Part shown: positions 1 to 8,097 of the stretch, piece after piece
Numbering within the stretch: position 1 is the first letter of the stretch
Layout: every line of letters starts with the position of its first letter
Position numbers and translations under genes: made by a program
DNA from: Piscinibacter sp943370595
GTDB lineage: Bacteria; Pseudomonadota; Gammaproteobacteria; Burkholderiales; Burkholderiaceae_C
Reading direction: 5' to 3'
DNA: 64,000 bases
Assembly: GCA_943370595.1 (NCBI GenBank)
Contig: CALRRO020000022.1
Span: forward strand, 7,157 to 71,156
Notes under the pieces: model-generated
The model's database searches: none
What the model was told of the DNA's origin: nothing
What the model saw: the letters and a program-made list of their open reading frames with translations, nothing else

Positions 1-345
1 CAGATCGACTCGGGGCTGATCACCGCCGAGCAGGCGGCGTTTTCGTCGAACAAGAACCTGGTGACGCGCGCCGTCGGCGTCGAGGACACGGTGCTGCTCG
101 AGACCCATCTGCACGACGTGCTGCCGGGCGACATGTACCTGCTGTGCTCGGACGGCTTGTCCGACATGCTCGACGACGAGAGCATCTCGCAGCTGTTGCA
201 GACCAGCGACGTCCTCGGGGAAGTCGCGGCGGCGCTGGTGGATGCCGCCAATGACGCAGGCGGAAAGGATAATATCTCCGTCGTACTGGCGAGGGTGCGC
301 GGACCGGCTGGCCCAGCGCGATCGTGGTGGCCGTTCCGGCGCTGA
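1..345 (+). CDS. PP2C-family Ser/Thr protein phosphatase, C-terminal part (5' end outside window)
   Basis: The reading frame is open from base 1, so the start lies upstream; 114 residues are visible. PP2C/Stp1-type phosphatases remove phosphate from Ser/Thr using two metal ions. The visible part has two family motifs: LLCSDGLSDML, whose Asp is a metal ligand, and GGKDNISVVL near the C-terminus, with the Asp-Asn pair of PP2C motif 11. The protein ends in a basic, Trp-containing tail (SWWPFRR). An FHA phosphothreonine-binding protein follows 56 bases downstream, a common pairing in bacterial Ser/Thr kinase systems. No kinase gene is visible at this end of the window, so the substrate is unknown. 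The family call is secure; the exact role is not. Confidence 0.9.
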   Translation, partial: QIDSGLITAEQAAFSSNKNLVTRAVGVEDTVLLETHLHDVLPGDMYLLCSDGLSDMLDDESISQLLQTSDVLGEVAAALVDAANDAGGKDNISVVLARVRGPAGPARSWWPFRR

Positions 346-401
346 TGGCGTATCGCCGACGGACCTAGAACACAGAAGACAGAAATCACGAGGACACGAG
401 C

Positions 402-1076
402 ATGGGCAAGCTGGTCGTTTCGCTGGACGGTGTGGTGATCAAGGAAGTCCAGATCACCAAGGACAAGACGACCCTGGGTCGGCGCCCGTACAACGACATC
501 GTGATCGACAACCTCGCCGTCAGCGGCGAGCACGCCGTGCTGCAGATGGTCGGTGCCGACGTCTTCATCGAAGACCTCAACAGCACCAACGGCACCTACA
601 TCAACGGCAAGGCCGTCAAGAAGCAGCTGCTCAGCCACAACGACACGGTCGAGATCGGCAAGTACAAGATCAAGTACCTGGTCGAGGACGGCACCGACTA
701 CGAAAAGACCATGATCATGAAGCCCGGTGCCGCGCCGACGGCGGCGTCGGCGCCGGCCTACGCGCCGACCGGGGGCTTCGGTGCCTCGGGCTTCGGCTCA
801 CTGGGTGGCGGTTCGGGCCCGGCCTCGATCAAGGTGCTCAACGGCGCGGCGGCCGGCCGTGAGGTCATGCTCACCAAGGTCGTCACCACCGTCGGCAAGC
901 CCGGCGTGCAGGTGGCGTCGATCACCAAGCGCCCCGGTGGCTACGTGCTCGCCCACGTCGAGGGCGCCTTACGGCCGACGGTCAATGGCAGCCCGGTCAC
1001 CGGCGAGACGGTGCAGCTGAAGAACGGCGACGTGGTCGAGCTCGCCGGCACGCAGATGCAGTTCGTCCAGGCCTGA
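402..1076 (+). CDS. Protein with two FHA-type domains
   Basis: 224 residues. Residues about 24-88 form a clear FHA domain, with the GRR loop after the first strands, a SGEHA motif and the N-S-T-N-G-T phosphothreonine-recognition loop. A Gly/Ala/Pro-rich linker (about 110-145) leads to a second FHA-like beta-sandwich (about 146-224) with VNGSPV and LKNGDVVELAG motifs, but without the Arg and Ser-x-x-His residues that bind phosphate. The second half is therefore probably a degenerate FHA. There is no signal peptide or membrane segment, so it should be cytoplasmic. It lies between a PP2C phosphatase and a nucleotide cyclase and probably reads a Thr-phosphorylated partner. Confidence 0.9.
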   Translation: MGKLVVSLDGVVIKEVQITKDKTTLGRRPYNDIVIDNLAVSGEHAVLQMVGADVFIEDLNSTNGTYINGKAVKKQLLSHNDTVEIGKYKIKYLVEDGTDYEKTMIMKPGAAPTAASAPAYAPTGGFGASGFGSLGGGSGPASIKVLNGAAAGREVMLTKVVTTVGKPGVQVASITKRPGGYVLAHVEGALRPTVNGSPVTGETVQLKNGDVVELAGTQMQFVQA

Positions 1077-1107
1077 TCCGCCAGGCGCGCACGGGATACC
1101 GCTGCGC

Positions 1108-3267
1108 ATGAGGCCCGGCGCGCTGCGCTTGCTGCGCTGGGTTCTTCTCGTCTTCGCCCTCGCGCTGTCGCTGCTTCACGCCAGTGGCGTGCTGCCGCTG
1201 CGCGTGCTTCACCAGCTCGACCTGGCGATCGACGACGCGCGCCTGCGTGCCGCCATGCCGCGCACGCACGATGCGCGCATCGTCATCGTCGACATCGACG
1301 ACGCCAGCCTCGCCCGGGTAGGCCGATGGCCCTGGCCGCGCGAGCGCATCGCGGCGCTGGCCGACGAGCTCTTCGTGCGCCAGAAGGCGGCCGTGGTCGG
1401 CTTCGACATGGTGTTCGCCGAGCCCGACCCCGGTGACGCCGCGCTGGCCCGTGCGCTGGCCGGAAAGAGCGCCGTGCTGGGCTACTTTCTGACGGACGGC
1501 CCGGGCGCACAGCGCACCGGCGTGCTGCCGCAGCCGCTGTTCGATGCCGCCGCCCTGGGCGGGCGCAGTCTCGCGACGACGCGCTGGCGCGGGCATGCTG
1601 CAAACGTGGCGCCACTGGCCGCCGCGGCGCCGGCCGCCGGCTTCTTCAACGCGCTGCCCGACGACGACGGCGTGCTGCGCAGCCTGCCGCTGCTGGCCGA
1701 GGTCGCCGGCGCCTACCGGGAGTCGCTGGCGCTGGCCATGTTCCGCTTGTACGGCGGCTCGCCGACCGCGCGGCCGGTGTTGCCGGCTGCGGCGGGTGCC
1801 GACGGCCGGTCCGTGCTGGCGGCCGTCGAGCTGCTGCAGGGCACGCAGGTGCTGCGCATCCCGGTCGACGCACGTGCGGCCGTGCGGGTGCCCTACCGCG
1901 GCCCGGGCGGGCCGGCCGGCGGCTCGTTCGCGTACGTCTCGGCGGGCGAGCTGCTCGACGGCCGCGTGGCCGCCGGCACGCTGGCCGGCAAGCTGGTGCT
2001 GGTGGGCTCCAGTGCACCGGGTGTGTTCGACCTGCGCAGCACGCCGGTGGCGGCCGTGTACCCCGGTGTCGAGGTGCATGCGAACCTGCTCGCCGGCCTG
2101 CTCGACGGGCGTGGCCCGCTGGCCCCGGACTGGTTGCGCGGCTACGAGGTCGCGCAGTTGCTGGTCGTCGCGGCGCTGCTCGCGCTGGCGCTGCCGCGGC
2201 TGCGCGCGCTGGCCGCGGTCGGGCTGACGCTGGCGCTGGGCCTCGCGCTCGTCGCCCTCGACCAGTACCTGTACCGCCACCACGGTCTGGCGCTGCCGCT
2301 GGCCTCGGCGCTGCTGCTCACGGCACTGGTCTACCTCGGCATCACCGGCTGGGGCTATGTGACCGAAGGCGCACGGCGGCGCTCGCTGGCACGATTGTTC
2401 GGCACCTATGTCCCGCCCGAGCTGGTGGTGCAGATGGCGCGCGACCCGCAGCGCTACGGCATGCAGGCTGAGAACCGCGTGCTGACCGTGATGTTCTGCG
2501 ACATGCGCAACTTCACGCGCGTCTCCGAAGCGCTGCCGCCCGAGGAACTGCGCGCGCTGGTCAACCGCTTCTTCACCGCGATGACTCAGGAGATCCGCGC
2601 CCATCGGGGCACGCTCGACAAGTACATCGGCGACGCGATCATGGCCTTCTGGGGCGCGCCGGTGGCCGACCCCGACCATGCGCTGCACGCGGCACAGGCC
2701 GCGCTCGCGATGACGGCGCGCCTGGTCGACCTCAACCGCGACCTGCGCTCGCGCGGCCTGCCGGAGATCGGCCTGGGCATCGGCATCAACAGCGGGCTGG
2801 TCTGCGTGGGCGACATGGGCTCGGACATCCGGCGCAGCTACACCGTGATGGGCGATGCGGTGAACCTCGCCTCGCGCATCGAGTCGCTGACGCGGCTCTA
2901 CGGCATCGACATCGTGCTGGGCGAGAGCACGCGCGACGCCATCGGCGACCGGCTCCTGCTGGTCGAGGTCGACCGCGTTCGCGTCAAGGGCAAACAGCAG
3001 GCCGTGACGCTTTTCACGCCGCTCCCGGCAGATCTGCCACGCAGCGAGCGGATTGCCGAGGAAATGCGACTTTGGCAGCTTGCGCTCGCCCACTACCGCC
3101 AGCAAGATGCCGAGCAGGCGCTGACTTCGCTCGAAGCATTGAGAAACAGCTTCGGCGGATCTCCGCTCAGCGCTCTGTACAGTCAACTGGGCGAGCGCAT
3201 CGCCCGTTGGTCCAGCCACCCCGAGCCGCCGGGCTGGGACGGCACCCGCACCTTCGACAGCAAATGA
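1108..3267 (+). CDS. CHASE2-domain class III adenylate/guanylate cyclase, membrane-bound
   Basis: 719 residues. There is one N-terminal membrane helix (about 9-28), a CHASE2 extracytoplasmic sensor domain (about 35-335, with the IVIVDIDDASL start typical of CHASE2), three closely spaced membrane helices (about 345-425) and a C-terminal class III cyclase domain (about 455-640). The metal-binding Asp residues are visible at D465 (FCDMRNFT) and D509 (YIGDAIMAFWG). K505 in LDKYIGD is the usual adenine-selecting Lys, and NLASRIE holds the transition-state Asn/Arg. It should make cAMP in response to a periplasmic cue. The stop codon overlaps the start of a cyclic-nucleotide phosphodiesterase gene (ATGA). 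Confidence 0.94.
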   Translation: MRPGALRLLRWVLLVFALALSLLHASGVLPLRVLHQLDLAIDDARLRAAMPRTHDARIVIVDIDDASLARVGRWPWPRERIAALADELFVRQKAAVVGFDMVFAEPDPGDAALARALAGKSAVLGYFLTDGPGAQRTGVLPQPLFDAAALGGRSLATTRWRGHAANVAPLAAAAPAAGFFNALPDDDGVLRSLPLLAEVAGAYRESLALAMFRLYGGSPTARPVLPAAAGADGRSVLAAVELLQGTQVLRIPVDARAAVRVPYRGPGGPAGGSFAYVSAGELLDGRVAAGTLAGKLVLVGSSAPGVFDLRSTPVAAVYPGVEVHANLLAGLLDGRGPLAPDWLRGYEVAQLLVVAALLALALPRLRALAAVGLTLALGLALVALDQYLYRHHGLALPLASALLLTALVYLGITGWGYVTEGARRRSLARLFGTYVPPELVVQMARDPQRYGMQAENRVLTVMFCDMRNFTRVSEALPPEELRALVNRFFTAMTQEIRAHRGTLDKYIGDAIMAFWGAPVADPDHALHAAQAALAMTARLVDLNRDLRSRGLPEIGLGIGINSGLVCVGDMGSDIRRSYTVMGDAVNLASRIESLTRLYGIDIVLGESTRDAIGDRLLLVEVDRVRVKGKQQAVTLFTPLPADLPRSERIAEEMRLWQLALAHYRQQDAEQALTSLEALRNSFGGSPLSALYSQLGERIARWSSHPEPPGWDGTRTFDSK

Positions 3268-4049
3268 ATTTCACCGTCCTCGGCTGTTCCGGCGCCATCG
3301 CTGCCGGCTGCAGGACCACGGCCTTTCTCTGCGACGACGATGTTCTCATCGATGCCGGCACCGGCGTCGGCGACCTGCCGCTCGAGGCGCTGGCGCGCAT
3401 CGAGCACATCCTGATCAGCCACTCGCACCTGGACCACGTGCTGGCCATCGGGCTGCTGGCCGACAGCGTGATGCGTGCGCGTCGCGCCGCTGGCCGCGGG
3501 CCGATACAGGTGCACGCGTTGCCCGAGACGCTGGCGGCGCTGCGCGCGCACATCTTCAACGGCGTGATCTGGCCCGACTTCACCCGCCTGCCCAGCGCCG
3601 AGCACCCGGTGCTGCAGCTGGTGCCGTTCGCCATCGGCGACGTGCTGAAGATCGCCGGCAAACGCATCGAAGTCATCAGCGCCTCGCACACCGTGCCCGC
3701 CTGCGGCTTCGCGGTCGACGGCGGCGAGGCCGGCTGGTGGGTCTACACCGGCGACACCGGCCCCAACCCCACGCTGTGGATGCGCCTGCGCCACATGAAG
3801 ATCACGCACCTGGTGATCGAGACGGCATTCAGCGACGAGGAGCGCCAGCTCGCCTACATCAGCCGCCATCTCTGCCCGGCGGCGCTGGGCCACGAGCTGG
3901 CACAGCTGCCCGGCAGCGTCGAGGTTCACATCACGCACATCAAGCCCGGCGAGATGGAGGCCGTGATGAGCGAAGTCGGCAAGCTGGCCAGCAGCCACCG
4001 CATCCGCGCCCTTGCCGCCGGGCAGACCATGGCCCTCGGCCCGGCGTGA
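3264..4049 (+). CDS. Metallo-beta-lactamase-fold 3',5'-cyclic-nucleotide phosphodiesterase (class II type)
   Basis: 261 residues. The chosen ATG overlaps the cyclase stop as ATGA, and the protein then starts directly with the first beta strand (MNFTVLGCSGAIAAG), as the family requires. Zinc ligands sit in H53-S-H-L-D-H58, followed by VLAIGLLADS, which resembles the class II cAMP phosphodiesterase signature. Further metallo-beta-lactamase motifs are SASHTVPA, TGDTGPN and HITHIKPGE. Translational coupling to the cyclase implies that it hydrolyses the same cyclic nucleotide. The fold is certain; the cAMP specificity comes from family and context. A strong terminator follows at 4075. Confidence 0.88.
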   Translation: MNFTVLGCSGAIAAGCRTTAFLCDDDVLIDAGTGVGDLPLEALARIEHILISHSHLDHVLAIGLLADSVMRARRAAGRGPIQVHALPETLAALRAHIFNGVIWPDFTRLPSAEHPVLQLVPFAIGDVLKIAGKRIEVISASHTVPACGFAVDGGEAGWWVYTGDTGPNPTLWMRLRHMKITHLVIETAFSDEERQLAYISRHLCPAALGHELAQLPGSVEVHITHIKPGEMEAVMSEVGKLASSHRIRALAAGQTMALGPA

Positions 4050-4074
4050 CAAGCTTGGCAGGCGACGAGAAATG

Positions 4075-4096
4075 CGGGCCTTCGGGCCCGTTTTTC
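4075..4096 (+). terminator. Intrinsic terminator after the cyclase/phosphodiesterase genes
   Basis: A perfect 6-bp stem CGGGCC/GGCCCG closed by a TTCG tetraloop is followed at once by a run of five T residues. It separates the signalling block from the pilin promoter region. Confidence 0.9.
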
Positions 4097-4122
4097 GTTG
4101 GAGCGAAGCCGACTGGATCGGG

Positions 4123-4138
4123 TGACCATTTGCGTCAG
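4123..4138 (+). promoter_or_regulatory. Upstream copy of a 16-bp repeat before the pilin promoter
   Basis: TGACCATTTGCGTCAG, matching 14 of 16 bases with a second copy 52 bp downstream. The spacing is about five helical turns, so both copies would face the same side of the DNA. They sit in the usual range for a sigma-54 activator upstream of the -24/-12 promoter at 4231. PilR is the candidate binder, by inference. Confidence 0.6.
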
Positions 4139-4174
4139 TCGTGACCCGGTCCGTCTGCCGCCGGCCGGGGCCTG

Positions 4175-4190
4175 TGACTGTTTGCGTCAG
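4175..4190 (+). promoter_or_regulatory. Downstream copy of the 16-bp repeat before the pilin promoter
   Basis: TGACTGTTTGCGTCAG. It differs from the copy at 4123 at two positions only and lies about 40 bp upstream of the -24 element. It is a candidate enhancer-binding-protein site. Confidence 0.6.
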
Positions 4191-4230
4191 CCTTCAGGCT
4201 GCATTTCACGGATTTTCAAGCCGATCCCGG

Positions 4231-4246
4231 TGGCACGCCCTTCGCA
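4231..4246 (+). promoter_or_regulatory. Sigma-54 (RpoN) promoter of the pilin gene
   Basis: TGGCACGCCCTTCGCA: the invariant GG and GC dinucleotides are separated by exactly 10 bases and the -24 half matches the TGGCAC consensus perfectly. Transcription would begin near 4257, about 30 bases before the pilA ATG. RpoN/PilR control of the major pilin gene is known in Pseudomonas and other proteobacteria. Confidence 0.85.
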
Positions 4247-4287
4247 TCTGAGAAGCCGTGTCCTCTCCCAACCCTCAGGAGTCATCA

Positions 4288-4842
4288 ATGAAGCGTCGTA
4301 TCCAGCAAGGTTTTACCCTCATCGAACTGATGATCGTCGTGGCGATCATCGGCATTCTGGCCGCCGTCGCGCTGCCGGCCTACCAGGACTACACCATCCG
4401 TGCGAAGGTCACGGAAGGTCTGTCGCTGGCCTCCGCCATCAAGGCTGACCTGTCGAGCAGCTTCGCCGCTGACGGCATGCCTGGCGTCGCCGCCTACGCC
4501 GCGCAAGTCGCGCTGCAGCCGCCGCGTTCGAAGTACGTCGGTACCGCCGCCCAGGCCGGTATCGTGGTCACCGGTGGCACCGGCATGATCGAAATCTTCT
4601 ACAACCCGGCGAACGTTGGCCAATCGATCGGCGCAGGTACCCCGTCGCTGACCCTGACCCCGTATCTGGTGACGCAAGCCGCAGGTGCTGTGCTGCTGGC
4701 TGCCGCCCCGGCTGGCGCGACCGGCTCGGTGGACTGGGCTTGTGCCTCGACCCTGCACGTGGCTGCCACCAACCGCGGTCTGCCGAATCCCCCGGTGGTC
4801 GGCACGCTGAACCCGCGCTTCGCCCCGGCCGAGTGCAAGTAA
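4288..4842 (+). CDS. pilA: Type IV major pilin (PilA-like)
   Basis: 184 residues. The ATG at 4288 is preceded by CAGGAG and gives the short basic leader MKRRIQQG before the class IVa prepilin site G8|F9-TLIELM, with the conserved Glu at mature position 5 (E13). An in-frame ATG 30 bases upstream would add residues that do not fit a pilin leader. The N-terminal helix (about 9-50) is typical. Two Cys, in WACAS and in the terminal AECK, can form the C-terminal disulphide loop. After PilD cleavage and N-methylation it should polymerise into pili for twitching, adhesion or DNA uptake. The gene has its own sigma-54 promoter and terminator, and the next two genes are pilin-modification genes. Confidence 0.95.
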   Translation: MKRRIQQGFTLIELMIVVAIIGILAAVALPAYQDYTIRAKVTEGLSLASAIKADLSSSFAADGMPGVAAYAAQVALQPPRSKYVGTAAQAGIVVTGGTGMIEIFYNPANVGQSIGAGTPSLTLTPYLVTQAAGAVLLAAAPAGATGSVDWACASTLHVAATNRGLPNPPVVGTLNPRFAPAECK

Positions 4843-4885
4843 GCTGAGCAACATCGCCGGCCCGTCCGGCGACTGGTTGGTGAAC

Positions 4886-4921
4886 ACCGGCGTGCGGGCT
4901 CCGCACGCCGGTTTTCCTTTT
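4886..4921 (+). terminator. Intrinsic terminator after pilA
   Basis: A perfect 12-bp stem (ACCGGCGTGCGG / CCGCACGCCGGT) with a GCT loop is followed by TTTCCTTTT. It would insulate the highly expressed pilin message from the accessory genes downstream. Confidence 0.92.
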
Positions 4922-4964
4922 GGGGCCTCCGTATCATCCGTTTCGATCCGATTCCCGCTTCGCC

Positions 4965-5726
4965 ATGACGATCTCCGACATCCAGCGCGCCCGCCTGAGA
5001 GCTGCGGGCATCCATGTCCTCGTCTCCAGCTTGATCGCTGCCTGTGTCGCACTGGTCACGCTGCGCTTCTGGTACCCCGGTCAGATCGGCGCCATTGCCG
5101 GTGGCACGAAGCTGTTCCTGCTGATCCTCGGCGTCGATGTCGTAATGGGGCCGCTGCTGACGCTCATCGTCTTCAACGTCCGCAAGCCGCGCGCCGAATT
5201 GGTCCGTGACCTGGCTGTGATCGGCGTCCTGCAGCTCGCCGCGCTCGGCTACGGGCTGTACACCCTGCACGCCGCACGGCCGGTGGCGGTGGTGCTCGAG
5301 CCGGGACGATTCCGCGTCGTCAGCGCCCAGGAAGTCCGGTTGGAGGAGCTGCCCGAGGCGCGACCCGAGTACCGTGCGCTGTCGTTGAGCGGTCCACTGT
5401 TGCTCGGCGCGCGTGCGTCGCGTACCGGCGAAGAGCGACTCAAATCGCTCGACCTGGCGCTTTCGGGCTATGACATCGGTCAGCGTCCCAGCCTGTGGCA
5501 GCCGTATGCCGAATCGCGCGCGGATGCGTGGTCGCAGGCCCAGCCGCTGGAGGCGCTGGCAAGGCGTCACTCCGAGCGCCGCGAAGAACTGGTCAGGGCG
5601 CTCGCGACGATGGGCGTCACGCTCGAGCAGGGCCGCTACCTGCCCGTGGTCGCCCGCGGCGACTGGGTCGCCGTGCTCAAGGACGGCGGCGACATCGCCG
5701 GCTACGCGCCTTTCGACGGCTTCTGA
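4965..5726 (+). CDS. TfpX/TfpZ-family type IV pilin accessory membrane protein
   Basis: 253 residues. The start at 4965 gives the short cytoplasmic N-terminus seen in the family; an in-frame ATG at 4920 lies inside the pilA terminator T-tract and is unlikely. There are three membrane helices in the first about 110 residues (VLVSSLIAACVALVTL, LFLLILGVDVVMGPLLTLIV, AVIGVLQLAALGYGLYTL) and then a soluble, presumably periplasmic, domain. TfpX/TfpZ proteins are encoded beside type IV pilins, help their stability or assembly, and often accompany pilin-glycosylating ligases. The gene lies between pilA and such a ligase. Confidence 0.85.
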   Translation: MTISDIQRARLRAAGIHVLVSSLIAACVALVTLRFWYPGQIGAIAGGTKLFLLILGVDVVMGPLLTLIVFNVRKPRAELVRDLAVIGVLQLAALGYGLYTLHAARPVAVVLEPGRFRVVSAQEVRLEELPEARPEYRALSLSGPLLLGARASRTGEERLKSLDLALSGYDIGQRPSLWQPYAESRADAWSQAQPLEALARRHSERREELVRALATMGVTLEQGRYLPVVARGDWVAVLKDGGDIAGYAPFDGF

Positions 5727-5821
5727 GCGCCCCTGCGCTTGCGCGGGAGCCGTGGCGGCGCCGGCCCGCCGCGCGGCGACAATGCCGCGCATCGCACCAC
5801 CGCGCCCGCACCGTTTCGACG

Positions 5822-7585
5822 ATGTCCTCTGTCCTGCGCGACACGCCCGCGTCCGCGTCCCACGAACTGCACCTTGCCGTGGCGGCCGCCGCGCTCGCCG
5901 CGCCGGCGCTGATCGCGTTCAACGTCCCGCCTTCGGCCACCTTCCTCAACCAGGCGGCGTCGCTGATCGGTTGGGGAATGTGGCTGTCGCTGCTCGCACT
6001 GCAGCCGCCGCCGCGCGCGCTGGCCGGGCTGGACCGAGGCGCCTCGGCGCTGTTCGCGGCGCTGGCGCTGCTCACGCTGTCGGCACTGGGCTCGTCGCTG
6101 TGGACCGGCCTGCCCTCGACCCTGTCGGTGCCTGCGGCCGGACTGATCGCCGCCGCCCTGCTGACCGCCGCGGTGGCCGTGGCACTGCAGCGAACGGGCC
6201 TTGGCGAGCAGGCCTTCGCGGCGTTCTGCGTCGCGCTGCTGGTGGCCGGCGTCGCCAGCGCGCTGATCGGCCTGGTGCAGGTCTACCTGCCGGCCTGGGC
6301 CGACGGCGACTGGATCGCGGTCAGCTCGCTGGGTGACCGTGCGGTCGGCAACCTGCGCCAGCCCAACCACCTGTGCAGCCTGTTGCTGTGGGCGATGATC
6401 GCCACGCTGTGGCTGGCCGAGAGCGCGCGCATGCCGCGCCTGGCCGCGAGCGCGGTGCTGTTGCTGCTGCTGGCCGGCGTGGTGCTGACGGCATCGCGCA
6501 CCGGCATGCTGGGCGCGGCGCTGCTGGCGCTGTGGGGCATCGTCGACCGGCGCCTCTCGCGCGGCGCGCGGCTGCAGCTGTGGCTCGCGCCGCTGGCCTA
6601 TGCGGCAATCTACCTGGCCATCACCGCCATCGCGCACCAGCAGAACGCGGTGTTCGGGGGCGAGGTGCAACTGCAGAAGTCGGACATCTCCAGCTCGCGC
6701 TTCGGCATCTGGTCCAACACGCTGGCGCTGATCGCCGCGCACCCGTGGGCCGGCGTCGGCTTCGGCGAGTTCAACTTCGCCTGGTCGCTCAATGCCTTCC
6801 CGGGCCGGCCGACCGCGTTCTTCGACCACACCCACAACCTGCCGCTGCATCTGGCCGTCGAGCTCGGCCTGCCGCTGGCCACGCTGGTGATCGTGCTGCT
6901 GCTCGTCGCGCTGTGGCGTGCCTGGCGGCTGGCTGGCGACGGTGACGAGGCGGATCTGCGCGCGCGCCGCGCTGCGCTGGTGATGGTGCTGATGATCTCG
7001 CTGCACAGCCTGCTGGAGTACCCGTTGTGGTACGCCTACTTCCTGCTGCCGGCGGTGTTCGCGTTCGGCATTGCGCTCGGCGGTGCTGCGGCACGTACCG
7101 ATGCCGGCGTGTCCGCCATGCCGGCGCGGGGCAGCGTCTGGCTGGTCGCCGCGCTGGCGCTGCTGCTGGCCGGTGCGGCCTCGCTCTACGACTTCCGCCG
7201 CGTGGTGGTGATCTTCGCGCCGCCGCTCGATGCCACGCCGCTCGCCCAGCGCATCGAGGAAGGCCGACGCAGCTGGTTCTTCGGCCACCATGCCGACTAT
7301 GCGGCGGCCACCACCGCCGAGCATCCATCGACCGAGATGGCCTCGTTCGCACGTGCGCCGCACTACCTGCTGGACACGCGCATCATGATCGCCTGGGCCA
7401 CCGCGCTCGACGAGACCGGCCAGACCGACAAGGCGCGCCACCTGGCGGCGCGGCTGCGCGAGTTCCGCAACCCACTGGCCGAAGAGTTCTTCGCCGCCTG
7501 CGCGAAGCCGGCACCGACGGACGGCAAGCCGCCGTTCCAGTGCGAGGCGCCGCAGCGCAGCTACGACTACACCGACTTCCGCTGA
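5822..7585 (+). CDS. PglL/O-antigen-ligase-family oligosaccharyltransferase, probably pilin-specific
   Basis: 587 residues. About a dozen membrane helices are followed by a C-terminal soluble segment (about 460-587). The Wzy_C-type periplasmic loop contains FFDHTHNLPLHLAVELGLP, whose His-rich H-x-H-N-L core is typical of PglL/PilO-type O-oligosaccharyltransferases. The short C-terminal region resembles the Wzy_C_2 domain of this subgroup. The same fold is used by WaaL O-antigen ligases, but the position directly after pilA and a TfpX/TfpZ gene argues for glycan transfer to pilin Ser/Thr in the periplasm. No lipopolysaccharide genes are nearby. Confidence 0.85.
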   Translation: MSSVLRDTPASASHELHLAVAAAALAAPALIAFNVPPSATFLNQAASLIGWGMWLSLLALQPPPRALAGLDRGASALFAALALLTLSALGSSLWTGLPSTLSVPAAGLIAAALLTAAVAVALQRTGLGEQAFAAFCVALLVAGVASALIGLVQVYLPAWADGDWIAVSSLGDRAVGNLRQPNHLCSLLLWAMIATLWLAESARMPRLAASAVLLLLLAGVVLTASRTGMLGAALLALWGIVDRRLSRGARLQLWLAPLAYAAIYLAITAIAHQQNAVFGGEVQLQKSDISSSRFGIWSNTLALIAAHPWAGVGFGEFNFAWSLNAFPGRPTAFFDHTHNLPLHLAVELGLPLATLVIVLLLVALWRAWRLAGDGDEADLRARRAALVMVLMISLHSLLEYPLWYAYFLLPAVFAFGIALGGAAARTDAGVSAMPARGSVWLVAALALLLAGAASLYDFRRVVVIFAPPLDATPLAQRIEEGRRSWFFGHHADYAAATTAEHPSTEMASFARAPHYLLDTRIMIAWATALDETGQTDKARHLAARLREFRNPLAEEFFAACAKPAPTDGKPPFQCEAPQRSYDYTDFR

Positions 7586-7604
7586 ACGCGGGGCGGGCTT
7601 CGGG

Positions 7605-8087
7605 TCAGGGCGTGGCGACCCAGTCGCCGCTCTTGCCGCCGTGCTTCTCGAGCACGCGGATGCCGTCCATCACCATGCCGCGGTCAGCGGCCTTGCACAT
7701 GTCGTAGACGGTCAGCAGGCCCACCTGCACGGCAGTCAGCGCCTCCATCTCGACGCCGGTGCGGCCCAGCGTCTCGACCTGCGCGGTGCAGCGCACGCTG
7801 CTGGCCGTCTCGTCGAGTTCGAACTCCACCGCCACGCGCGTGATCGGCAACGGGTGGCACAGCGGTATCAGCTCCGACGTGCGCTTGGCCGCCTGGATCG
7901 CCGCGATGCGGGCGATGCCGATCACGTCACCCTTCTTCGCGGTGCCCGAGGCGATCAGCGCGAAGGTGGCCGGCTGCATGCGGATCACGCCGGTGGCGCG
8001 TGCGATGCGGTGCGTCTCGCTCTTGGCCGACACGTCGACCATGTGCGCTTGGCCCTGGCCGTCGAAGTGGGTGAGCGGGGATGTCAT
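7605..8087 (-). CDS. moaC: Cyclic pyranopterin monophosphate synthase MoaC
   Basis: 160 residues, normal for MoaC. It converts 3',8-cyclo-7,8-dihydroguanosine triphosphate to cyclic pyranopterin monophosphate in molybdenum cofactor synthesis. Diagnostic motifs are KKGDVIGIARIAAIQAAKRT, LIPLCHPL and GRTGVEMEALTAV; an active-site His lies in LCHP and the Asp/Lys region in YDMCKAADRGM. The start MTSPLTHFD at 8087 is preferred over an in-frame ATG 12 bases upstream (8099), which overlaps the divergent protease gene start. There is no clear Shine-Dalgarno before it. It is convergent with the oligosaccharyltransferase gene; no other moa gene is in the window. Confidence 0.96.
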   Translation of the reverse strand: MTSPLTHFDGQGQAHMVDVSAKSETHRIARATGVIRMQPATFALIASGTAKKGDVIGIARIAAIQAAKRTSELIPLCHPLPITRVAVEFELDETASSVRCTAQVETLGRTGVEMEALTAVQVGLLTVYDMCKAADRGMVMDGIRVLEKHGGKSGDWVATP

Positions 8088-8097
8088 CGGAGGAAAC

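Noticed and set aside
997..3219. Long open frame antisense to the cyclase
   Set aside because: Composition and lack of motifs mark it as a shadow of the CHASE2 cyclase gene.
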